NCBI RefSeq assembly: GCF_002754245.1
Contig: NZ_PEEX01000001.1
Location: 3,390,001 to 3,454,000, forward strand
Reading direction: 5' to 3'
Source: Chryseobacterium sp. 52
Lineage (GTDB): Bacteria; Bacteroidota; Bacteroidia; Flavobacteriales; Weeksellaceae
Length of the DNA: 64,000 bases
This document shows, in pieces, positions 35,545 to 45,121 of the stretch; the stretch's first letter is position 1; the number at the start of each line of letters is the position of its first letter. The position numbers and the translations under genes were made by a program. The notes beneath the pieces were generated by a model that saw only the letters and a program-made list of their open reading frames with translations, did not search any database and was not told the DNA's origin.

Positions 35545-38500
35545 ATGAACAAAATGTTAACTAAAGAGTCAACAATCTTATCGCTATTAGATGAGATTAT
35601 CGTGATGAATGCTAACAAAACAGCACTTATCTATGAGAATGAGCAAATTACTTATACCCGGCTGGGCATTAGAGCAAATCAATTCGCCAACTACCTAAAA
35701 CAAAGGGGAATATTTATGGATGTTCCCCTTTGTTTTTGCCTGGACCAGTCTATTGAAAAAGTCATTGTTATGCTCTCTATCTGGAAAGCCGGAGGAGCTT
35801 ATGTATCGCTGGACCCCTTACATCCTGAAACAAGACTTCAACAGATTCTGGAAGACACCAACAGCCCTGTTCTTATCACAACAAAAGCTTTTGCGGAAAA
35901 GTTCTCTTTCTTTAGAGGCGATATTATTCTTATTGATGAGCAAAAGGAAGAAATAGGAAAGGCCTCAAAAGAAAACCCTGATTGTAAGATGGAAAACGGA
36001 CTTGCCTATTTAGCCTATACTTCCGGAAGTACAGGAATTCCCAAAGCTGTGATGGCAGAACATACGGGATTGAAAAACTTTATAAAATATTTTAGTGAAT
36101 TTTTAAATTTAGAGAAAGAAGATATTACTCTTCAGATTTCGTCTTCAAATTTTGACGCACTCATTATTGATCTCTGGATTCCGCTTTCCGCAGGAGTTAC
36201 AGTTTGTCTATATCCTGACAACAGAATGATAGGTGATTCACTTCTTGATTATATATGTCACAATAAGATCACCGTTCTCCCTTATTTACCTGTTTCAGTT
36301 CTAGCCACTTTACCGACTGATAAATCTATCGGAAGCCTCCGTAAAATCGGTACAGGTGGAGAAGCTCCTATTATGAACGTTATTGGGCACTGGAAGAAAA
36401 AAGTAGAATTACTTAATCTTTACGGTCCTACAGAAACAACTGTTGCTGTGAGTGGATTTAAATTTGATGAAGATCATCCGATAAGTACAATTGGAAAACC
36501 TTTTCAAAATGTAGATTTCCATGTTTTAAACGATGAGATGAAAGCCGTACCAGTGAATGAGACAGGTGAGCTTTATATCGGAGGAATTCAGGTAACGAGA
36601 GGATATTATAACCAACCGAAACTAACGGCCGAGAGGTTTATTTTCATCCAAACGCCGGAAGGAAAAACCACACGGGTATACAAAACCGGTGATCTTGTAC
36701 GCCGGCTGCAAGATGATACTCTTGAATTTATAGGAAGAGCAGATCAGCAGGTTAAAATTAGAGGTTTTCGTGTAGAACCATCGGAAATAGAAGAAAACAT
36801 CAGGCAATCCCATCTTGTAGAAAACTGTATTATTATTACGAAACAAGAGCAAAACGAGAATCAACTGATTTGTTTTTATAAAGATAGAAACTCATATCCG
36901 GAAGATATAAGGTCTTATTTATTTGAGAGACTCCCAAGCCATATGATTCCGTCAAAATTCATGGAAGTCCAGGATTTTCCATTAACAGCAAATGGAAAAA
37001 TTGATAAATCTATATTAAAGAATCTTGAAATCACCGAAGAAAAAAGAAGATCTTTTACTCCGCCTCAAACAGAATTGCAGCAAAAACTGGCAACAGCCTG
37101 GAAAGCAATTTTAGGCGTGCAATCAGTTGGAATTGATGATAATTTTTTTCAGTTCGGGGGAAGCTCAATATTAGCTTATAAACTGGTCAGTCTTATTCGA
37201 AAAGACCTGCATATTTCTTTACAAATAACTGATGTTTTTTTATATCCAACAATTCACAATATAGAGAATTATATTATTCATAAAAGAACTTTTAAAGAAG
37301 TGCATGAAGAGTTTCCAATCAATGAAAATCAAGTGATTCAACTCTCTTCACAACAGCAAAGTTTGTGGTTTATTGATCAATTATATGGAAGCGTTGCCTA
37401 TAACGTAGGTGCATTATACTCTATTGATAAACACACTTCACTACCTGCATTAGAAAAGGCTATTCAGCAACTCCTGAAAAGACATACTGTTTTGAGGACC
37501 ATTATAGAGGAAAAAGACAACCAGTCTTTTCAATCAGTGATCAGTGAAAATAACTGGATACTGGAAACGCTTCATCGTACGGATAAGATTAATGAATTGA
37601 TAAAAATCCCTATTGATTTACAGAGAGATTATATGCTTCGTGCATATGCTGTCTATGAAAATGATGAACCCGTTTCTTTGTTATTAATTATTCATCACAT
37701 GGTTACAGACGGTTGGTCCATGCCATTAATCATTCATGAAATCAATGAACTGTATCATCAAATATTGAAGAATGAAAACTCTGAAATGGCCAATTCTCCT
37801 GTAGAATACAAAGATTATATTCTGTGGCAGTCAAAGCAAAACAGAGATAACGGAATTTCTTTCTGGAAAAACTATCTTGAAGATGTTCCGATGCTGCACA
37901 TTGCCCACGACTTCAAAAAGGAACAACAACATTGGGACTCCGGAAAACAATATCAGTTTGAAATTGATGAAAATTTAACACAGGCTTTAAAAAAAATGAC
38001 GGAAGATCAATCTGCTACCCTGTACATGACTTTACTATCTTCCTTTGGGTTATTAATGCAGTATTACAGCGGTCAAAACGATATTTGCATCGGAAGCCCG
38101 TCTGCCAACCGACCTCATCATTTCGATAAAACAATAGGATACTTCGCCAATATGCTTCCCATTCGGATGAAAATTGAAGGAAACCCTCTGTTTTCCGAAT
38201 TTTTAAAACAAATTAAAAATAGAATCCCACAGGTTTTCCAACATCAGGAAACACCTTTGGAAACCATCATCAGTCATGTAATCAAAGATCGGTTTGCAGG
38301 CCACAATCCTCTTTTTCAAAATGTTTTTGTTTTTCAAAATTCAAATGAAGAATCTGAAATTTCGAAGCCAATTGACAATGAAAAAGTGGAATGGATTTTT
38401 AATGAAAAAGCAAAATTTGATCTGCAATTTGAAGTTTTACCCAACGATAAAACACTGAAAATCAATATTGATTATTCAGATCTCTTATTTAAAGAAAAAT

Positions 38501-41500
38501 CAATTGCTGAGATGGCAGAAGCATATCAATATATTTTAACATCAATAGCATCTCATCCTGATCAAAAAATTGGCGATATCGATATTCATTCCGTTTTAGA
38601 AAAAGGAAAAACCAATGAATCGGAAAAAGCTGAATTCCCAAAGACCTTCATTGAACTTTTTGAAGAACAGGTAAAAAGAACCCCGGAAAAAACAGCACTG
38701 TTATTATCCGGCATGGGTATTTCTTATCAGGATTTAGACAAAAAATCAAGCTATATTGCCAATCAGCTTATTTCCTCAGGTATTAAAAATGGTGATTTTG
38801 TGGCTTGCTATCAGGAACAGTCTATTAATCGGATTATTACTTTATTGGGAATAGTAAAATCCGGTGCGGCCTATGTTCCTCTAGATACCAGTTATCCTCT
38901 TGACAGAATTAAAATATTAATAGAAGATACCCAACCAAAATTTCTTATTACAAGTACACAATTCAGCTCATTTAAAAATGAAATTGCTGAACCTGTTTTA
39001 TTTGTTGAAGAAATGCTGAATAGCCCTCATAAAAACAATCGGGCAAGTTATGCAGACACCCACTCTCCTACCGATCTCGTCTATATTATTCATACTTCCG
39101 GAACAACAGGAACTCCAAAAGGAGTACTTATTGAACATCGATCTTTAGCTAATTTCATAACGGAATACGGAAATTTACTTGACATTAATGAAAAAGATCG
39201 AACGTTGCAGTTTTCGCCTTATAATTTTGATGGTTCAGTTATTGACCTGTGGATTCCATTGACAAAAGGAGCTACCGTTCTTCTTTACCCTAATAATAAA
39301 TTGCTGGGAGAACATTTGTATGAATTTATTTCACTTCATCACATCTCTGTTATTCCTTTCATTTCACCTTCTGTGCTTTCTACTATTCCGCAACGGCCTG
39401 ATCTTTCTTTAAAGGTTATTGGTACTGGTGGAGAAACGTGTCCGGCACAAGTCAACCAATATTGGAGACAGGTTACACAATTAATCAATGTCTATGGCCC
39501 AACTGAGACTACCGTCGCTGTCAATAAATATATTTTTGATGATATTCACCCTGATAACACCCTTGGAAATGCTATTAAAAACATGAAATTTTATGTACTG
39601 GATCAATACCATCGTAAAGTTCCGAATGGTGTAGTGGGTGAGCTTTATATCTCAGGCATACAGCTTTCCAGAGGGTATCTAAATAATCCAGGACTTACCG
39701 CAAAAAAGTTTATTAACAATCCATTCATTCATGAGCAAAACAGCATCTACAGCCGAATGTATAAAACCGGTGATCAGGTGAAAGTTTTGTCGGACGGAAT
39801 GATAGAATACGTGGGACGAACCGATCATCAGGTAAAAGTAAGAGGCTACCGCATAGAATTAGCCGAAATTGAAAATATTCTGTGTCAGATCAAAGGAATA
39901 AAAAATGCAACGGTTCATGTTCATAAGGCATCGGAAACAACCCAATCCTTAAGAGCTTTTGTCTCCGGAGAATCACCGATTTCCCATATCAAAAGCGAAT
40001 TGAACAAAAAACTCCCTTCTTACATGGTTCCCCAGGAGATTTTTATGGTGGAAAGTATGCCTGTAAAATCAAACGGTAAAATAGATATGGATTCCCTCAA
40101 TTCTATAGCGGAAAAACATATTACAGACGTATTGGAAATAGAAGAAGAAGAGCCGGCCAACGAATATGAAAGGATCATCAAAGAAGTTTGGACTGAAGTT
40201 CTGCAGCGTAAAATATTAAACATGGAAGATGATTTCTTTCAGTTGGGAGGACATTCTTTATTACTGACTAAACTTTACAATAAATTATTTGCCCATTTTC
40301 CAAATACCATTTCTTTGAGCGAATTGTATACCAACAGTACTATCAGAAAGCTTGCATTATTGATTCAGGAAAGAGAAAACAGCCCCGAAATACAGAATTA
40401 TGGTTTAGGTCAGGATCCTTTGAGTGATGAGATTAAAAAAGACGCAACTATAGCTTCTGATGAATTCAAATTCAATGTCTCAAAGAAAGGAAATTTCACA
40501 GATCCAAAAGCAATTTTATTAACCGGTGTCACTGGTTTTGTAGGAGTAAATATGCTGATTGAGTTACTACAGTCAAACTCTGCAGACATTTACTTATTAA
40601 TAAGAGCAGACCATGAAATTCGTGCAAAAGAAAGAGTATTGGAAACCATGAAAAACCAATGGATATCTACAGATCTTTATGATGAAAAGAGAATTAAATT
40701 ATTAGCAGGAGACCTTGCAAAACCACTTTTAGGACTTACTCATGAAAAATATGAGGAACTGACAGAACTCATTGATGTTGTGCATCATGCGGGAAGCTCT
40801 GTAAATTTCATTCAGCCCTACTCTTTTATGAAAGCGGCTAATGTAGATGCATTGCATACTTTGATTCAATTTGTAACCACTTACAAACTAAAACAATTAT
40901 CACTACTATCAACCGTTGGGGTCATCAGTTGGGAACATTATTTTACCAAACCGGCGTTAATCATGGAAGATACAGATATGAAATCTGCTTTCAAATATTT
41001 AAGTCGTGACATGGGCTATGTCCAGAGTAAATGGGTTATGGAACAGGTGGCACAGGAAGCTATAAAACAAGGTGTTCCAATCATCATTTTCAGGTTGGGT
41101 TATGTTTTCTGTCACAGTTTATCCGGAGCAACAGCCAAATATCAGTGGTGGGGATCATTAATTAAAACATGTATTCAGCTGAAGGCTTATCCAATATTGG
41201 TTGATCAAAAAGAAGAATTAATTATGGTTGATTTTGTGGGTAAAGCTATTGCTCATATTTCAAAAAATCCTGATTCTATAGGAAAAGTATTCCATCTAAG
41301 TCCTGAACCGGAAGATAATATCACCGTAATGGAGTTTTTTGAGTTGCTTCGTGATGAGCTCGATTTTGATCTAAAACCAATTCCGTATACCGAATGGAGA
41401 GCACTTTGGGAAAATGATGAAAACAGTCCGCTTTATCCACTTTTGAATCTGTTTAAATTTGTGGCGTACGATAACAAATCTATTATTGAAATCCATCAGA

Positions 41501-41619
41501 ACACCCCCAATTATGACATTACCAATACTAAAAAATTCCTTGAAGGAAGCAGTATTGAAAATAAAACGGTGAAGCGTGACAATGTAGAGGCATTTTGCAA
41601 ATATTTAGGTGTTCTTTAA
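35545..41619 (+). CDS. dimodular non-ribosomal peptide synthetase, A-T-C-A-T-R
   Basis: A 2024-residue enzyme assembling a two-residue product released by reduction. Adenylation 1: TSGSTG at about 158-163, YGPTETT, NGKIDK. Carrier 1: FFQFGGSS, pantetheine Ser about 540. Condensation: HHMVTDGWS near 717. Adenylation 2: TSGTTG near 1184, YGPTETT, NGKIDM. Carrier 2: FFQLGGHS, Ser about 1570. Terminal thioester reductase: LLTGVTGFVG near 1658 and Y-V-Q-S-K near 1825. There is no epimerase, methyltransferase or thioesterase. Such layouts (AusA-like) give dipeptide aldehydes that can cyclise to pyrazinones. The PPTase that would activate it follows directly. Confidence 0.93.
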   Translation: MNKMLTKESTILSLLDEIIVMNANKTALIYENEQITYTRLGIRANQFANYLKQRGIFMDVPLCFCLDQSIEKVIVMLSIWKAGGAYVSLDPLHPETRLQQILEDTNSPVLITTKAFAEKFSFFRGDIILIDEQKEEIGKASKENPDCKMENGLAYLAYTSGSTGIPKAVMAEHTGLKNFIKYFSEFLNLEKEDITLQISSSNFDALIIDLWIPLSAGVTVCLYPDNRMIGDSLLDYICHNKITVLPYLPVSVLATLPTDKSIGSLRKIGTGGEAPIMNVIGHWKKKVELLNLYGPTETTVAVSGFKFDEDHPISTIGKPFQNVDFHVLNDEMKAVPVNETGELYIGGIQVTRGYYNQPKLTAERFIFIQTPEGKTTRVYKTGDLVRRLQDDTLEFIGRADQQVKIRGFRVEPSEIEENIRQSHLVENCIIITKQEQNENQLICFYKDRNSYPEDIRSYLFERLPSHMIPSKFMEVQDFPLTANGKIDKSILKNLEITEEKRRSFTPPQTELQQKLATAWKAILGVQSVGIDDNFFQFGGSSILAYKLVSLIRKDLHISLQITDVFLYPTIHNIENYIIHKRTFKEVHEEFPINENQVIQLSSQQQSLWFIDQLYGSVAYNVGALYSIDKHTSLPALEKAIQQLLKRHTVLRTIIEEKDNQSFQSVISENNWILETLHRTDKINELIKIPIDLQRDYMLRAYAVYENDEPVSLLLIIHHMVTDGWSMPLIIHEINELYHQILKNENSEMANSPVEYKDYILWQSKQNRDNGISFWKNYLEDVPMLHIAHDFKKEQQHWDSGKQYQFEIDENLTQALKKMTEDQSATLYMTLLSSFGLLMQYYSGQNDICIGSPSANRPHHFDKTIGYFANMLPIRMKIEGNPLFSEFLKQIKNRIPQVFQHQETPLETIISHVIKDRFAGHNPLFQNVFVFQNSNEESEISKPIDNEKVEWIFNEKAKFDLQFEVLPNDKTLKINIDYSDLLFKEKSIAEMAEAYQYILTSIASHPDQKIGDIDIHSVLEKGKTNESEKAEFPKTFIELFEEQVKRTPEKTALLLSGMGISYQDLDKKSSYIANQLISSGIKNGDFVACYQEQSINRIITLLGIVKSGAAYVPLDTSYPLDRIKILIEDTQPKFLITSTQFSSFKNEIAEPVLFVEEMLNSPHKNNRASYADTHSPTDLVYIIHTSGTTGTPKGVLIEHRSLANFITEYGNLLDINEKDRTLQFSPYNFDGSVIDLWIPLTKGATVLLYPNNKLLGEHLYEFISLHHISVIPFISPSVLSTIPQRPDLSLKVIGTGGETCPAQVNQYWRQVTQLINVYGPTETTVAVNKYIFDDIHPDNTLGNAIKNMKFYVLDQYHRKVPNGVVGELYISGIQLSRGYLNNPGLTAKKFINNPFIHEQNSIYSRMYKTGDQVKVLSDGMIEYVGRTDHQVKVRGYRIELAEIENILCQIKGIKNATVHVHKASETTQSLRAFVSGESPISHIKSELNKKLPSYMVPQEIFMVESMPVKSNGKIDMDSLNSIAEKHITDVLEIEEEEPANEYERIIKEVWTEVLQRKILNMEDDFFQLGGHSLLLTKLYNKLFAHFPNTISLSELYTNSTIRKLALLIQERENSPEIQNYGLGQDPLSDEIKKDATIASDEFKFNVSKKGNFTDPKAILLTGVTGFVGVNMLIELLQSNSADIYLLIRADHEIRAKERVLETMKNQWISTDLYDEKRIKLLAGDLAKPLLGLTHEKYEELTELIDVVHHAGSSVNFIQPYSFMKAANVDALHTLIQFVTTYKLKQLSLLSTVGVISWEHYFTKPALIMEDTDMKSAFKYLSRDMGYVQSKWVMEQVAQEAIKQGVPIIIFRLGYVFCHSLSGATAKYQWWGSLIKTCIQLKAYPILVDQKEELIMVDFVGKAIAHISKNPDSIGKVFHLSPEPEDNITVMEFFELLRDELDFDLKPIPYTEWRALWENDENSPLYPLLNLFKFVAYDNKSIIEIHQNTPNYDITNTKKFLEGSSIENKTVKRDNVEAFCKYLGVL

Positions 41620-41620
41620 A

Positions 41621-42262
41621 ATGAATGTAAAAATATTTTATACAAAATTCACCCGGGACAACAGGACGGCCATTTTACATAAATGGCTGTCTTTTCTCCC
41701 ATTTAATCTTCAGAAAATCAATAACCAACTGTATAACGAAGAGGATAAAGTGAGAAATTTATTAGGCAAATTATTATTGGTGGAAGCTTTACAATCTTTT
41801 GGATATGATTCAATTTCCATTGAAAATATGAAGTATAATCAGTTTAAAAAACCTTACTTATCTCAGGAATTTGATTTTAGCATAAGCCATTCAGGGTCTT
41901 ATGTTGTCTGTAGCATGGGGAAAAATGTAAATCTTGGAATTGATATTGAAGAAATAAAACCAATCAACTTTTTAGAAATGACTCCAATAATGAATGACTC
42001 TGAATGGAAGAACATAGAACAATCTGAAAATCCGTTAAAAGAATTCTTCAGATTCTGGACTTTAAAAGAAGCAGCCATCAAAGCGGAAGGAAGTGGTTTT
42101 TTCGCGGACTTGGATAAAATTATTATAAAAGAACCTGTAATTCAACTTGAAAACAAGACTTGGTTTTCTCAAGAATTAAAATTTGATGAAAATTATTCCG
42201 GACACATCGTGACTTCAGATGTACAAAGTCATTTTGAAGTCATTTACAAAGGCTTTATTTGA
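41621..42262 (+). CDS. 4'-phosphopantetheinyl transferase, Sfp type
   Basis: Transfers phosphopantetheine from CoA to the carrier-domain serines of the NRPS, turning apo into holo enzyme. 213 residues from the ATG at 41621, one base after the NRPS stop. Mg-binding motif GIDIEEIKP and the late FRFWTLKEAAIKAEGSGF are diagnostic for the Sfp group. The tight pairing NRPS then PPTase parallels ausA-ausB. The gene ends seven bases before the right direct repeat. Confidence 0.92.
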   Translation: MNVKIFYTKFTRDNRTAILHKWLSFLPFNLQKINNQLYNEEDKVRNLLGKLLLVEALQSFGYDSISIENMKYNQFKKPYLSQEFDFSISHSGSYVVCSMGKNVNLGIDIEEIKPINFLEMTPIMNDSEWKNIEQSENPLKEFFRFWTLKEAAIKAEGSGFFADLDKIIIKEPVIQLENKTWFSQELKFDENYSGHIVTSDVQSHFEVIYKGFI

Positions 42263-42268
42263 ATTCAC

Positions 42269-42289
42269 AGTCGTTTTCAAACGGATAAT
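42269..42289 (+). repeat. right copy of the 21-bp direct repeat flanking the NRPS block
   Basis: Begins AGTCGTTT and ends AAACGGATAAT, with TC at the two central positions where the left copy (34016-34036) has GA. It overlaps the upstream part of the arginase-family promoter. Confidence 0.6.
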
Positions 42290-42293
42290 TCCG

Positions 42294-42301
42294 TATCTTT
42301 G
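42294..42301 (+). promoter_or_regulatory. -7 promoter box of the arginase-family gene
   Basis: TATCTTTG matches TAnnTTTG, 14 bases before the ATG at 42316. The right direct repeat occupies the -20 to -35 region. Confidence 0.45.
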
Positions 42302-42315
42302 AGTAAACATCATCT

Positions 42316-43221
42316 ATGAAAAGGAATATCGATATTTTTGAATTCCCTCTCAATCTCGGACTTAAGAAAAAGGATCATGAAACTGAGCCCGGTGTGAAAA
42401 AACTTCCGGAATGGCTCAGAAAATTCGGTTTTCATAAAGAAATCAATCCTGCAAGTATTTTCCGACTGGAAGCACCAGATTATTCGATGGAACCTGATCA
42501 GGAATCAGGTGTTTTAAATGCGAAAGCTCTCATTGAGTATGCTCAAAATCAGGCAGACTTTATCCTGGATCATTATACAGAAAAAACTTTCAACATTATG
42601 TTGGGAGGCGATTGCAGCATTCTTATCGGCACTGCGATTGCTCTAAAAAAGCTTGGAAACTTCGGATTATTCTATCTGGACGGACATACTGATTTTATTC
42701 CGGCACATCTTTCAGAAACTTCTGCTGCAGCCGGAATGGACCTTGCAATTATTACCGGAACAGGACATGAAAAATTAACCGATATTCAAGGGCTCCAGCC
42801 TTACTTTTCAGAAGAAAATATCTACTGTGCAGGAAATGCTGAAACCGATGATGATGAATATGTCGCGCAGATTCTTCATTCTGATATTCATTATTTTGAT
42901 ATAGATCAGCTGAGAAAAAATGGTTTTAGCAAAACGGCAGAAAATTTTCTGAAAATGATAAGCAGCAAAACACTGGACGGTTTTTTTATTCATCTTGATG
43001 TTGATGTTCTTCATGATAAAATAATGCCTGCTGTAGACAGCAGAATGGAAGACGGTATCGATTATGAAAACCTTAAAGATATTCTGAAGCCACTCATCCA
43101 CTCCCCTCTATGCTTCGGGATAGAAATCACGGTTCTGGATCCTGACTATGATAAGAACGGAACCTATACCCAAGCGTTTGTAAAGAATTTAATTCAAATT
43201 ATAAAAAATAAAGAAGATTAA
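42316..43221 (+). CDS. arginase/agmatinase family metallohydrolase
   Basis: A 301-residue ureohydrolase-fold protein. The binuclear manganese motifs are DGHTDF (D122, H124, D126) and HLDVDVLHD (D228, D230). The first motif reads GGDCS (C100), where classical arginases have GGDHS; the His-to-Cys change also occurs in other branches, so activity may survive or differ. The substrate could be arginine, agmatine, formiminoglutamate or another guanidine. It is followed without gap by the HPP membrane gene, which starts at the base where this gene ends. Confidence 0.82.
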   Translation: MKRNIDIFEFPLNLGLKKKDHETEPGVKKLPEWLRKFGFHKEINPASIFRLEAPDYSMEPDQESGVLNAKALIEYAQNQADFILDHYTEKTFNIMLGGDCSILIGTAIALKKLGNFGLFYLDGHTDFIPAHLSETSAAAGMDLAIITGTGHEKLTDIQGLQPYFSEENIYCAGNAETDDDEYVAQILHSDIHYFDIDQLRKNGFSKTAENFLKMISSKTLDGFFIHLDVDVLHDKIMPAVDSRMEDGIDYENLKDILKPLIHSPLCFGIEITVLDPDYDKNGTYTQAFVKNLIQIIKNKED

Positions 43222-43823
43222 TGAAGAAGACTATAAAAAGAACATTCAGGGTTTCGAAATATGTGATCTACAAAGAAACGCTCGTTGATTATAAAGAGCA
43301 TTTCTGGTCATTTTTAGGAGCATTTGTCGGGATCGGCCTCATTGCATTTATCCAGTCCCACTCCGTATCTGCTACAGAAAATATATTTCTGATCGGCTCT
43401 TTCGGTGCTTCAAGTGTTTTAATTTATGGAGCTATCCAGAGTCCTCTCGCACAACCCAGAAATCTGGTGGGCGGACACGTTATTTCAGCTATTGTAGGGG
43501 TTACGGTTTATAAGATCGTTCCAGATATTATCTGGCTTTCTGCCCCTCTGGCGGTAGCTTTTTCTATTGTCCTCATGCAGTATACGAAGACCCTTCACCC
43601 ACCCGGAGGAGCCACGGCACTTATCGCAGTAAGTTCTGTAGGAAAAATTCCGGAACTGGGATATTGGTATGTTCTTTCTCCTGTTCTGTCAGGCTGCATC
43701 ATTCTTCTTCTTACCGCTCTGCTATTCAACAACATGACTCCTAACAGAAGCTATCCTTCCCACAGCAGGTTCAAACGACTTTTAAGGAAAAAACATGAGC
43801 ACCCACACAAAATGAAAAAATAG
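43221..43823 (+). CDS. HPP family membrane protein
   Basis: A 200-residue integral membrane protein with about four hydrophobic helices (LGAFVGIGLIAFI, IFLIGSFGASSVLIYGA, ISAIVGVTVYKIV, VLSPVLSGCIILLLTALL). It carries the naming motif HPPGGATALIAV after the second half of the protein. HPP proteins of cyanobacteria transport nitrite; in Bacteroidota the role is unproven. It overlaps the arginase-family stop by one base, so the two are translationally coupled. Confidence 0.85.
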   Translation: MKKTIKRTFRVSKYVIYKETLVDYKEHFWSFLGAFVGIGLIAFIQSHSVSATENIFLIGSFGASSVLIYGAIQSPLAQPRNLVGGHVISAIVGVTVYKIVPDIIWLSAPLAVAFSIVLMQYTKTLHPPGGATALIAVSSVGKIPELGYWYVLSPVLSGCIILLLTALLFNNMTPNRSYPSHSRFKRLLRKKHEHPHKMKK

Positions 43824-43828
43824 AAAAC

Positions 43829-44173
43829 ATGAATTGTCTTGAATGTGGCGAAAAAATTATCGGCAGATCTGATAAGAAATTCTGCAATGATGCCTGCCGG
43901 AACGCCTATAACAATAAGCAGAATAAAAATTCTACGAACCTGATGCGAAATGTCAATAACAAGCTTCGTAAGAACTACCGTATTCTGATGGAGCTGAATA
44001 CAGACGGCAAAGCAAAAGTTCCACAGTCAAAGTTGGACAGTCTGGGTTTTGATTTTGAATATTTCACCAATCTGAAAATCTATAAAAACGGCTCTGAATA
44101 CAGGTTTATTTATGATTATGGCTATAAACTTCTGGAAGATGATTTCGTTCTGATCGTAAAAAGCCAGATGTAA
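43829..44173 (+). CDS. small zinc-ribbon protein of unknown function
   Basis: A 114-residue protein. The N-terminal CLECGEK and FCNDACRNAYNNK (four Cys, residues 3-22) form a probable treble-clef zinc finger resembling the zinc-ribbon found in several short DUF families. The rest is basic and helical, then a beta-rich end (EYRFIYDYGYKLLEDDFVL). No membrane segment. It lies six bases after the HPP gene and probably belongs to that operon. Function unknown. Confidence 0.7.
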   Translation: MNCLECGEKIIGRSDKKFCNDACRNAYNNKQNKNSTNLMRNVNNKLRKNYRILMELNTDGKAKVPQSKLDSLGFDFEYFTNLKIYKNGSEYRFIYDYGYKLLEDDFVLIVKSQM

Positions 44174-44200
44174 TTCTGCATCATTTCTAAATATAATATT

Positions 44201-45112
44201 ATGAAAGAAATTATTCTGATAACAGGTGCTGGCGGCATGATCGCACGCGAACTGTCAAAAAAGATAGAGAAAGAATACACCGTAAGGTTCCTGACCCGGA
44301 AAAAAAAGCATGACAATGATTTTGAATGGGATATCAAAAAAGGAACGATAGATGAATCTGCCCTGGATAATGTATCCCATATCATTCATCTGGCAGGAGC
44401 CAACATTTCTGAGAAGCGCTGGACGCAAGAAAGAAAACAGGAGCTTATTTCCAGCCGTGTAGATTCTGCCGGACTTCTTTTAGAAACCATCAGAAAGAAA
44501 AAAATAAAGCTTAAATCGTTTATTTCTGCTTCAGGAATCAACTATTATGGCACTGTGACTACAGATAAAATCTATACGGAAGATGATGCATCCGGAAATG
44601 ATTTCCTTAGTGAAGTCGTTGTTGTATGGGAAAAAGCAGCGGATGATTTTAAAGAACAGAACCTTGCTGAAAGAGTTGTCAAAATACGGACTGCAGTTGT
44701 TCTTTCTGAAAAAGACGGGGCATTAAAGAAAATGGTTCCTACCATACAATATGGCATCGGGTCTGCGTTAGGAAGTGGAAAACAGTATATGCCATGGATT
44801 CACATTGAAGATATCTGTTCAATCTATGAAACAGCCCTGAAAAACCCAGCTATGGATGGAGCTTATAATGCTGTTTCTCCCCAACATACGACGAATGAAA
44901 ATTTAACCGGAAAAATTGCGGAAGTCTTGAAAAAGCCATTGTTCATGCCTAATGTACCCGCCTTTGTTTTAAAACTCATATTTGGGGAACTCGCAGATGC
45001 TTTACTGGAAGGTTCAAGGGCTTCTTCACAAAAGATCCAGGATACCGGATTCCAGTTTAAATTTCCAGATCTGAAAAATGCTTTAGAGAATTTATTAAAA
45101 GCTAAAGACTAA
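44201..45112 (+). CDS. TIGR01777-type SDR epimerase-like protein
   Basis: A 303-residue extended-SDR relative of E. coli YfcH. The N-terminal NAD(P)-binding motif is ITGAGGMIARELS (GxxGxxG variant), followed by IIHLAGANISEKRW, the SASGINYYG active-site region, and a DUF1731-like C-terminus (MPNVPAFVLKLIFGELADALLEGSRAS). Biochemical role is unknown in the family. It lies nine bases before a Crp-type regulator, suggesting one transcript. Confidence 0.86.
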   Translation: MKEIILITGAGGMIARELSKKIEKEYTVRFLTRKKKHDNDFEWDIKKGTIDESALDNVSHIIHLAGANISEKRWTQERKQELISSRVDSAGLLLETIRKKKIKLKSFISASGINYYGTVTTDKIYTEDDASGNDFLSEVVVVWEKAADDFKEQNLAERVVKIRTAVVLSEKDGALKKMVPTIQYGIGSALGSGKQYMPWIHIEDICSIYETALKNPAMDGAYNAVSPQHTTNENLTGKIAEVLKKPLFMPNVPAFVLKLIFGELADALLEGSRASSQKIQDTGFQFKFPDLKNALENLLKAKD

Positions 45113-45121
45113 GCCTTAATT

